Assembly (NCBI RefSeq): GCF_021347895.1
Contig: NC_067116.1
Span: 42,851,628 to 42,915,627 of the forward strand
Length of the DNA: 64,000 bases
Origin: Acanthochromis polyacanthus
Lineage: Eukaryota; Chordata; Actinopteri; Pomacentridae
Direction: 5' to 3'
The notes under the pieces were generated by a model, which ran no database searches, had not been told where the DNA came from, and was given only the letters and a program-made list of their open reading frames with translations. Positions 31,454 to 43,200 of this stretch are shown here, one piece after another. Every line of letters begins with the position of its first letter. The stretch's first letter is position 1. The position numbers were made by a program, and so were the translations under genes.

Positions 31454-34222
31454 TTAAAGGTCAAAGCTCATTTGTTCATCCCACTTGGTTTTGTGGGTCT
31501 GCAGGATCCTCTGGACTCGACTGTGGATCTGCTCCCAGTAGGACGGACTGGGCTGACTGGTCTGAAACCTGAGGAACAAAATCACAAAGAAATGGCAGAT
31601 TACAACCCTGTAACCAACAATATTACCTGAGTTTTCAGTTAGAGATACCTGCGTCAAGTGAGGTTGATATAAAGCTTAGTATTGTAGGACACGACAGGAT
31701 AAATCTGAAGTGTTACAACAATTAAAATAGTTTGTTATATAGGTTCTTCTTAATTTTTCAAACTTGAATCTTAATTTTTGCTCTTCTAACTTTAAAATTT
31801 ACGCAAAATAGACTTTGCTCTGTTTAAAGGGTTCATTAATCAGAATTAGAATCGGCTTGTGGGCCAAGTAGGTCAACAAATACAAGGGATCTGACTTTTA
31901 AGTGTTACAGAAAATAAAACACACATGCATTCAAACCAGGAGGAAGTCAAGTGTTAAACTACTATGTACAATTACAAACGTGTAAAAAAGCATACCAGAG
32001 CGAGAAAGTATTTTAAAAAGTACCCATTTCACACTTTACTTATGTTTAATCAACTTTCCTAGTCACAAAAAACAAAAACAAAAAGAAAACACAGAATAAA
32101 ACCCACGTTGAAGAAGCAGGAATCAGAAAAGGTTTGGGATTCTTAACTCAAAAAGTAGCTTCAAGGATTAAAAAACGACTGGTTGATCTCTATCCTAACT
32201 TGTATTGTTTTTACAGGAGCTTCTGTCATTATTCCCTCAGTCCACTAGTCTGTGCTGCAACCCAACATAAGATGTGAGACACTCTTCTGAACGGTGCGAC
32301 ATTTAAAACTGACACTGCTTCCTCCATCTAAACATTGGTTTTGAAATTGGCTCCTTTACATTCAAATTCTTTTTCAGAAAAAGTAATTTCACAATTGACA
32401 GGGCCAACCGTGTGTTCGGACTGGAGGCACAAATGTGCTTCATCAGTACTGTATAAATGCGTCTGCGGGTTGGCCACAGGCAGCTGTGAAATAACCAATC
32501 GCGATGACAAAAATAAATTCCGGTATTGCTTCTCATCCACGTCTATTTGCTGTAGCGGAGGGGCGATGACTGACAGGACGGCTGTCTTGGCCGAGCTCGC
32601 AGTCTGGGAACAGAAGCTTTTCATCTGTAATCAGATAAACTCACTACCTGCTTCAAAAAGTCATCAAGGACAAATCATCCAGAGACATGAATAGACTGAG
32701 ACTTCGGGGCTTAGGGGGCAAACGTTGCCACGGGCATCTGTCATTTTCTTTATAGATCAAAGATCCGTGGTAAGACGTGCCCCTCTCCCTGTTGGAGGGA
32801 ATCTACAAAGGCCCACTCTAATCTCCCACCCAGCAAACCCTGTCGCGTTTCCAATTGAGGGAAAAGTATCATTCATTTCCTGCAATTTACTTTGCAGTTT
32901 AAGATTGTCCATTGATTCTAATGTTTACTTATGGACTGAGCAGAAAAACGAAGGGGAAAGGGAAGCGCAAACAAACAAACAAACAAAACGGAACATCGGC
33001 GTGTTCAACTCGCAGCTGCCGTGATCGATGACAAGGTCTCTCTGAATGTATTAAAGTGTGCATCGGGTCAAATGCATCAGTCTCAAGCTGAAACACAAAT
33101 CAATACCATTTCCCTCTTTGTTTTCCCTTCTCTCTGCCTTCTCCCTCCGTAATGAACAAACATGACAAGACATCAGCTTCTGTAATTTAAAAGGTGGAGG
33201 GGAATTCATCCTGCCTGTCGAGTGTGATCAAAATTAAAGATTGGATGTGTATGTACACACACACACAAACACACACACCCAGCAGCAGCAGCGTTTGACT
33301 AACACCTCGTGGGATTTCCATATATTTGCTGTACACTGTGATCGGAAACTCGTACAGGTGTCTCTTTTGCTTTTAAGATCTTTTGAGCAAACACAAACCG
33401 TGTACACAGATGGATCAGGATAAATTCAGGGCAAACACCACAAAAAAAAAAAAAAAAGAGGATTATGCTTGCTGCTGCTTTGGGCGCAGGTATGTGGACA
33501 ATCAGATTGTTTAGCAGCGAGAGAAGCCAAACTCGGGGCTCAGAGGTGATCCTGACAGTGTGTCGCTGATGAATATCTGAAGATATGACACAAGCAAGCA
33601 AGCGTGCTTTTAGCTTATTTCTAATATTTTATCGAGAAACATCAGTCGGCCTTGCTCACCTGGTTTAGGGCCTAATCCTGGAGCGCTGCATGCGGGGCTT
33701 TCCAACAAGTAATTAGAAAGGAAGATCAAGTTTTAGGATTGCTACACCAGTTCTGTATTTTTTTTGTTGTGAATGTAGAATAAGCTTCAACACGAATGAA
33801 CCTCCACCTACTTCTGAATAGTTAAAAAGGTTTTGGATGGGTTGCAACTTTGTAAACTATTTTTTTTTTACTCATTAATGGAGACTAAAATATAAAAGAC
33901 ACAAATTATAGCAGTCTGCAATTTGTCCAGCAGAACTGGAGTTTTGATTCTTCAGGGATTAAAACAAGGATGAGGAAAAGTGGTTTTGATGTGGAAGCAC
34001 CTGTTCGTTTTACAAACATGGGACGAAACGTGGAATATTTTAAAGGAAAGAGTTTTACCTTTCTCTGAGGGAATGGCCGCTGACATTCAGAGGACTTCTG
34101 GAGTGTGACAGCACCGGGCTGGACTGAGCCGAGGCAGAACCCCTCGCAGGGCTTTTGATCTTCGGTTCGTGTTTAGCCGGGGTCTCCAGAGGCGACTGAA
34201 CCTTCACAGAACCCGATTCCAC
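31454..34222 (-). CDS. spata6: spata6 exons 10-11 and stop
   Basis: Exon 10 (34059-34222) encodes [20 protein letters not shown] through [12 protein letters not shown]. Its last codon is split AG|G across an intron of about 2.5 kb. Exon 11 (31454-31568) gives [20 protein letters not shown] and [17 protein letters not shown] before TAA. The LRERF and IH.RV motifs match human SPATA6 (LRERFHSDW, EIHDRVKNVL). Human SPATA6 continues well past this point. Here the frame stops, which is either a genuine fish-type short end or an alternative 3' exon reading past a weak donor (GTGGGA near 31472). Confidence 0.85.
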
Positions 34223-37200
34223 CTAGAAAAGGTCACAAGGAAACAGAGTTGAGAAGGAAGATAAGGGTTTTTTTTTAGTCATGAATTCTGTTCTGTGAAA
34301 CATTTTATATCCAAGAGTGACACATTCCATGAAAAATCAATGAGCCTGACCTCAGCTGATTTTCATTTAGAATAACTTCAGTATATTTAATGAAGCCATG
34401 CAACATTTTACCTTCATACTATAAATATTTTCAGACGTACAGACCCTTGAGGAACATAGGAGTGGGTCAAAAGCTATTTCTCCCATCATTTTTTAACCCT
34501 TGCAGCTACAGCATATAGACACATCCTAGTTTAGTGGCTGAAAAACACATTTGAGTTCTTCTAAAAACTGCAGCAGGATCAATTTTATATCCACTCCAGG
34601 TGTACCAATCTAAAGGAAAAATCTTATTTCTGTTCAGCACAATTCTTCCGATCAATATCATAGTTTCAGCAACAAAACTGCACCAATTTATTGTCTGTGA
34701 CATGGAGTCACAGAAACAATCACAGGTTTCTGTTTTCTGATAATTCACCAGAGAAAACTGTGCATTCTAGGTAAACTTTTATATCAGCATGTGGGAGAAG
34801 CAGTCGGTTAAAGCCGGTTACAGCAAATGAAAGGTCTCATTTTTAGGCTCATCTTCTAGCGTTTACCACAATATCAAGGATAGTAACTGTGTCTTTGGTA
34901 TGAAAGACAAAGATTATTATTTATGAATATGGTTTTACTGGGAGGACACACGTATACTCCAAAACATGACTCAAAGAAAGATAAAATAATTTTTTGTCCC
35001 ATCTGATTTGAATGCATTTAAATATTTTGTAATACTGTAAAAACGTCCATCCATCCTCTATACACCGCTTTATCCTCATGAGGGTCGCGGGGGGTGCTGG
35101 AGTCTATCCCAGCTGACTCGGGTGAAGGCAGGGGACACCCTGGACAGGTCACCAGTCTGTCACAGGGCTACATATACAGACACACAATCACACCTACGGG
35201 CAATTTAGAGTAACCAATTAACCTCAGCATATTTTTGGACTGTGGGAGGAAGCCGGAGTATCTGGAGAAAACCCACGCATGCACAGGGAGAACATGCAAA
35301 CTCCATGCAGAAAGATCCCAGGCCCAGGCCGGGATTTGAACCGGGGATCTTCTTGCTGCAAGGCGAAAGTGCTAACCACAACTGCACTGTGAAGCCCACT
35401 GTAAACAATCTACACCAAATCAGAACATTTATCTCTACTGCACTAATGCCCTGTAGTATCAAAACAGAAGCTCACTGTATTTTCCAGTTTAAAATATTAG
35501 AATTAGGACTTACTCTGGTTGTTCTTGGTCTGTAACTCCCGTGGAGGGAAGAATCTACAAGGCCAAAGAGAAGTTAAGATTTCTATTGAAAAAGACACAA
35601 CAGAGCAGCTTTTGATCCACATAACATCTCACAGGTTTTCCTCTAAATAAGAAAAACTGTTTTTTTTGTCTAAAACACAATAAAGCAGCATGTATACATC
35701 TGCACGTGTGTGTAATAGTTTGCAACTAATTGACTAACTAATGAAACTGGAAATGACTAAACATAAGAATTGTGAAACCATTCTTATCTTTCAGTCACAC
35801 CTCCTGAAAAGCACAACAAACAAGAAGTGGGGTCCTCGACTTAAGTCAAAGTTCCATTCCTACAGACTGACGCAAGTCGATTTACGCCCTAAGTCGGAGC
35901 ATTTTATTACATCCAATTTCACTTCCATCTACATGGCTTTCCTTTTCTCTGAAGCATCAGAAGAGTCTGACTTGCACTTGGGAGCCATAACGAAGGGCAA
36001 AAAGTTAGCGAATGTAGCATGATCCAAGGTGGCAAACAACTGACGAATGTAAACAAAGCCGTCTTACAGCACCGCATGACAACGTATTCATCCGCTCTGA
36101 TCGCCAACTAGTTCCACATCACCAGTTTCAACGCAACGACAAAACGTCGTAGGTCGAGGACGTCATAAATCGAGGACCCCCTGTACATTTGTTCTGGACA
36201 GCTGCTACATTAACTTATCATTAAGATAAAGACATTAGACAAAAACAGACAGTAGAGACACTTCCTCCATATATCGATAAAAGAGACGGATGTAGCCTTA
36301 AAGCTGTATTCTTCCTAACAGACAGCAGGGGGGAGACACCCCTGATTGCAAAAAGAAGGGGGATTGCATAGATGCCTTTGAGATAATGACCCTACTTTTA
36401 ACTTGATTTGTTATCTCCGTAAAGATTTTCCATGTGGGTTTATGATCTTAATTGCTGGCTGCAAGACTTTTAAAATAAAGCACGATTTTAATTTAGTAAA
36501 TTTTGGTCCCACTGAACGTAAAAGAGAACATAAAGCAGAGGATGTTGAAGGGCAGAGCTCACCTCAGGTTTCTATTCTTCGCCTGTAAGATCCAGATTTT
36601 ACTGAGCAAACAAGACTTAAACTTGCTTAGCAGCAGTCCACAAAGCAACAGGTGATGTCATGGTTGCTACATCCATCTTTTATATAGAGTCTACAGCTGT
36701 GCTTCCATTATGTATGTTTATGCGCATTTTGAAGTATCGCATTGGACACAGTTAAAGGAAACTGCAAAAATCAAACCTCCCCAAGTTTTAACACTCACTT
36801 GAGGTAGTTTTTAACTTGGGGAAAAAAAATGTGCATGACGGGAGAAGGAAAGAACTTTTCTAAATAAGTTTTGATGTAGTGAACATTTACCTTACAAGAC
36901 TGATCGACATCTTGTGAGGAATCAGACAAAGGTCTAATTCGCTGTAATTGTTGTCCAAGGTTAGCCTAGCCGCGCTAGACAACCCACGGCAACGAATTTA
37001 ATTCTCTGCCAGGGTGGGTCTAGTTACCCTCCATAAGGCTCGAGGCTGGATTCTCCTAAAACTGGCCGGACCAATCACCATGAAGTGTAGAGTCAGAAGG
37101 CGGGCGTAACTAAGTGATGACAGAGGCGCGACGATTCTGACAGAAACAACCGGCGCACAATAAACAGTTATCTTTCGACTCGACTTTGGCCACAGCCCTT

Positions 37201-40200
37201 AAAGATTTGAAGCTAAAATTCAACTTGAAAGATAAACAAAGGACGGCACTGAAGTGTTTCATTGAGAAGAAAGACGTATTTGGACTTATGACGATGGGAT
37301 ATGGCAAATCCTTAATATACCAGTTGGCTCCGCTGGTTGGGAAGCTAATGGGACTTAGCCACAATCCGCCGGCGCTCTAGGAACTACGTCAGCCTATTCG
37401 TTGCGCTGATTGGTTGTGTACCTACCCAATTGCTGCAGAGTGATTTGAAAGACAACCTTTTAGCCCGCCTCCCTCCCTGTCGAGCGGCCCTAGACCCTTG
37501 TGCCGTCAGAAACATGGGTCTAGCGCGGCTAGGCTAGTCCAAGGTGACATGAACAGTTTACTTTAACTTGCCCAATTGAAAATATTTATAAAGACCTCTC
37601 TCCATCTTCTTCTCATAGATCCTTCAAATTAGTTTCTTTTTTTTATTCATGTTTTATTTAGCCAGTGCCAAACACTGGTTTTGTTTTTGCTTCTTCTACT
37701 CTCTTTATTACAGCCGTGTTGTTTTTACTGCCACTTTCTGACGACACTCTACAGCCTAGTTTATACGTTCCAAAGGAGATAATAGAAATGAGTCTAATTT
37801 GCTTTTTCCTTCTCTCTTTTCTGTTGTGACATTTCACTGCAAATTTACTTGACAATTATATGGAAGCACGGTTTACAAATGCAGACGACTACAATTTGTG
37901 TAGAGAACTCAACTGGCTGAGGATTTTGCCCAAACATCCATTCATTCATTATCTATACATGGCTTAATCCTCATTAGGATAGTGAGTCTATCTCAGGTGA
38001 CTTAGAGCGAAGGCAGGGGACACCCTGGATAGGTGTTTCCTATAGAGACAGACAGTCGCACTCACATTCACACCTACAGACAATTTAGAGTTAGCAATTA
38101 ACCTGAACATGTCTTTAGACCGTGGGAGGAAGCCGGAGAACCTGGAGAGAACCCACGCATGGACAGGGAGAACATGCAAACTCCATGCAGAAGGATCACA
38201 GGTGTACTAACCACCAAGCCACTGTGCAGCCCCCAAACTCACCACAAGTTATTTCTACAACAAATACATCAGCTGTGGGTGTGTCGTAGCACATGTATCA
38301 CGTGTTGTATGTTTGTGATGTCTACCTGTGTGATCGGCAGAGAAGCTGGCGGAGCGTCGATGTAAACTAGTATTTCCTGCAGAGGAAGACGGCGTTTCCA
38401 TCCAGGAGACGTTACTGCAACGGGAGACCTGTCACAGCACACAACATAAAACATCCGCTGTTAAACACAGTAATTAACTTAGTGTTAAAGTTTGATTTAT
38501 TCTACATCTAAAATCAAACACCTGCACTGACTCAAAGTGAGGAGTTTTTTTTATCTTAACTTTTCAACAGCGTCCTTAAATCGGCGCATTAATCAATCCC
38601 ACAATTCATCAAACAAGAAATGCCACGACGAAAACAAATGTTTTGCCGGCTACACGGCGTAAATGAAATAAACAACGGAGCACATTAATCACACTCGCTC
38701 ATTTGTTTCAGTTTGTGCGGAATAAAGTAAAAGCTCACTGTTTAGCTATTTGTCTGTCATCAGAGTCATTTCCCAGAGAGGATCACAATCAGGCTTCAAG
38801 AAAACAAAGACGGAACAACACAGAGAACACGGGTTAGATTATTTAAAGGAACGTGCGTCCTTCTACACACAAACCAGCAGCCGAGGCTCTGAAACGTGCG
38901 CTGATAATGCATTCACCGTGGGGCTAAACTACTTCATTAGGTATCTATTTGTTAATTGCAGCTTGACTCTCAATTACCAGGGTTAATTGTCAAAAGAAGA
39001 TTCCCCTAGGAAATCCAGAAGCGGGAAAGCATGCTCGTGTCTTTAATGAAACGCCCATTGTGTTGTGGCGAGGAAATTCAGCTTGTGTGAGCGTTAGACC
39101 AAAAAAAATCCAAAAAACAAACGCACTATCTAATCATTCCTTTTAATAACAGCGTGCAAGTGGATTCGGATATTTATACCTCCGGATTGGATTTGATGTA
39201 AATGAAGAAACAGAGGGAAGGAGGTGCAGACGACCAGAGGCTGTGTTGTTTTCATCCAGTCGACTGTATACGCTCTGCAAAATCTCTTCTTTTTAAATGT
39301 AGATCTAAAAGCAGTGATACAGCTGCAACAAAAGTGCTAACCGTGTCCCAGGCTGGAACATTAAAGCCTGCTCGAGTCCCTCAGTGAGGATAATCGGCCG
39401 TATTCCGCGCACACGTAGCGAAACACTTTGATGACGTCAAAATCCATTAACGGCTCAGGTAAAAAGATTAACGCTGCTCTCTTATTATGCCCCCTCGACT
39501 TAATCTGCCCACTAGATTAAGCTGAATTTTTTGGGAAGCTCCCACTGAGGTTTGAACTACATCAGCTCCCATTAATCTTACACACCCCTGTGCACTGAAC
39601 ACATGTTTTGTTGGCATTAAACAAACCGCCGTGCCATTATGGAGTAAGCCGTCTTCACTTATGAGGAATGGAGTTAATGCTACGAACCAGGAAGGGCGGC
39701 TGGCTCTCGGTCTCCTTCCTGAAGCGGTGAGGCCCCAGATGGAGGTGGTGGAGCCTCTGCCTGGCGTCCTCAGAAAGCTGGCACATCTTGCGGTGGGTGT
39801 AAGGCGACAGGGCTCGTGTCCTGGAGGAAACTGTGGGCTGCTGGTAGCCAGAGTCCACAGAAAGTCTGGTCGCAGTGTGTTTTCTTTCCTTCTTGCTTTT
39901 CTGAGGGCTGCAGCCAGATGAGGATGAAACGGGACGGCGTCTGGATGTTGCAGAGTTTGCAGTTCCAGTGTCAACATTTAGCTTTTCCTTCCCACCTCTC
40001 ACAGAGGCACGGTTCAAATTATCTGTTTTGGAAAAATGCCCACTGGAAGACTTTTCTGCTGGGGTTGAAGATGGCCTCACTGGAGAAAGAGAATTCTGGA
40101 AAGCGAAAACAAGAAATGAGAGAGAAAACAAGAAAAATGTTAATATTGTTCTCACACATTAGACTCATGATTCTATTCTAAGGTGACGCAACATTTGAGC

Positions 40201-43200
40201 TGTTTACATTTCTCTGCAAACCCCAATTTGCTCCATTTTTGCCATTTAAGCAGCTGCTGTGGCTCTCGACACGGACTTGCTCTCGCAGGACGAAACTATT
40301 AAACCATTAGCTAAATCATTCAGCTTAAGTGTTACAACAACAGCGGCTCTTGCAGTCGGAAACCTGCCATGGAGACAACCTCTGCAGAATTACTTCAATA
40401 ACTCTAATGGCCACTAACATCATTCTCCGATGCAATATCCCACTTCCTGCAGGTAATGCCAACCGGGGATAAATAAGTTAAGATAAAATGTTAATTGCAT
40501 TTGATGGCCATCTCCAGTCTAATATGATAAAGAGGCATTGCCTGGCTGTAAAACAAAGATAATCTAAATGCTAATTAGGGAAATCACACAACATTAAAAC
40601 TATTTTTAAGAGAAACTAAATTATGAATAAATCCACATCGAGGCTGCCATTTGAGAAAGATCTGATTTAATGGAATTAAGACGAGTGTGCTCTCCTCTCC
40701 AGATCCCCCACCATCTCTGGCTTCCTTCTCTCTCTTCTTCGCGGGTGGACGGACGGACGCTGAGAGTGAGTCATTTTTCCCGGCACCAGCTGAGTGGCGA
40801 AGGCGTTGTCTGATGCGATTAGCTGTGATTTCCACTGTTGGCTTTGTGTGATAAAGACACTGATCGACAAAGCCGGGGATGCTGATAAATAATAACAAGG
40901 TTAATGTGCTAGTGGCTGTGTAAAGCTACATGCTAACTTCAGCACGCTAATACGTCCACAAAGCTGATGGTGACAACACTAACATGCTGGCACCTGGCAG
41001 GTGTAAATGAAAACATGGCTCTACAGGAAGTACCACTGAGGCCGATGGGAGGGAAACCACAGTGTAGGGCAGAAAACGGTGCTAGTTAAAAAATTCAAGG
41101 TTCAAAGGACGCACTTTATTTATCTGGACAAAGACACGTGTGTGGACCACATGTAATCACAATTTACTGGATAAATGTTGAGCAGGGGAGACTCCAGAGA
41201 TGATTAATTTTGTTGGTCAGATTGGGCCACTGAAAACCTTGGGGTGCCATGAAGGCCAAAAACCACACCTGCCTTTCAGGAGTTTTATTTTTCTATTGTA
41301 GTATAAAGGATAGCTGAAAATTATCAATATGAAAGTAAATTGATATAGTTTGGTTTCTTATTTTATAATTAATAATAATAATCTGACCTGCACATGCTAC
41401 CACAACACCAGCATGTATTTAAGGAGAAAAGGTTCGCCCACAGTTAAGATATGAAGCCTTCAACATTTAAAATTCTGTCTGTGTGTGAAGATAATTTATG
41501 AAACTACAGCCACATATAGTGCAATAAAATGTGTTTTCATTGCTATGCGGCGCCTGTTGCCTTATTTTAATGGTCAGAGAGGTCATGTTCTATAATGCGA
41601 CTATGCACACAATAATGCCACTGCTGCAATTATCCTGCTGTGAAATGGAAAAATCTCTGACTTTAGTCAAAGGAGCAGACTTTTACAATAACATAATATC
41701 TAGCTGTGATAGAGCTCAGGATTCAACTGTGTAAGAAATGATTTAAATGCAGCTGATTAACTGTAACTCACCTGTCTGAAGGGAAGAAAAATACACAGTG
41801 CTATTTCAGGTTCAATCCTGATCGATCCCGACGTCAAGTCAGGGATCAGTTATAATTAGAAGTAACTAATTGAGTACAGCTCTCTTAGACGCCTAGATGC
41901 TTGTATGAATCTTGCTGCTGTTTGATGCTGCAGGTATACTTCCGTTCAAAAGTTTGGGGTCACCCAGACAATTCCATGTTTTCCATGAAAACTCCCACTT
42001 TTACCCATGTGCTAACATAACTGCACAAGGGCTTTCTAATCATCAATGAGCCTTTCAGCACCATTAGCTAACACAATGTAGCATTAGAACACAGGAGTGA
42101 TGGTTGCTGGAAATGTTCCTCTGTACCCCTATGGAGATATTCCATTAAAAATTTCCAGCTAGAATAGTCATTTACGACATTAACAATGTCTAGACTGGTT
42201 TTATGATTAATTTAATGTTATCGTCACTGAAAAAAAGCGCTTTTTTCCCCCCAAAATAAGGACAGTTCCAAATGACCCCAAGCTTTTTAACAGTAGTGTA
42301 TTTAATAAACTCAGAGGAAAAATTCCTACAAACAGCTGGAAGCAACACACTAAACTTCAGCTGCTGCCAACATTTTAAGGTCTTGTGTGTTCCTCTGTCA
42401 ACTAAAGGCACAAACTGTCTTTAGTATTCTCTGTGATGTTTATGGGCTGGATGCACAGCCAACTGACATCAATGAAACTTGGACATGGGACGTGCAGGTA
42501 ATAAAACCTGACCTGTCAGATCTGGGGTGGCCAGTGAGATCTCAGGAGTGGATGTAGCCCTTGGTGCCTCTGATTTTTGAGACATTTCATTTCAAACAGC
42601 ATACATGAGCCTCATAATGGCTCTAAAGCAAAAATCAGGGATCACCAAAAAATTTCGTTGCGATTCATTGAGGATTTGTTGAGATTTTTCAGTCTGGTGG
42701 ACAGACTGACATCCTGACATCGGCTTGAGCAAAGCAATGCAGCCTAAACAGCTTGAATTTGAAATACAAATATGTTTAAGCAAAAACTATAACACCTGAT
42801 TATATATTACACATAAAATGGGCATAAAAGACTCAGTATACAGGTAAAGACTGAGCGCGTATTGATCACTAGAGTTTCAGAGGCTTTGTAGAAGTTGCTA
42901 TCCGTCTAAATCTCCATTAGAACAGGACATGGTTTGTCAGCCGGGTGTGCAGGCAGACAGGGAAATGCCTATGCTGAGGAGCCATTAGGAGAGAGAAAAT
43001 GGAGAAATTCTACAGTCTGACAGCCACAGCGGTGCTCTGATCCAGACATCCCCCCGAGGGGCTGCGAGAACACTGACAATCTGCTTCGCTGTCACTGACA
43101 TCCCATTTAAACAAATAGCTGAGCTTAGGTGACCACACCTGGGAAATGCATGGTGGTGTTTTTGGCACAACATGCCAACTGCTGTGTGATGGATCACATG

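Noticed and set aside
39631..40181. Plus-strand open frames of 96 and 121 codons
   Set aside because: Antisense to spata6 exon 7, which is supported on the minus strand by homology and phase.
41751..41800. A 4-base micro-exon of spata6 (TTCAG|ACAG|GTGAGT on the minus strand)
   Set aside because: Phases of the flanking exons (46169 and 40095) already match without it, and four extra bases would break the frame.
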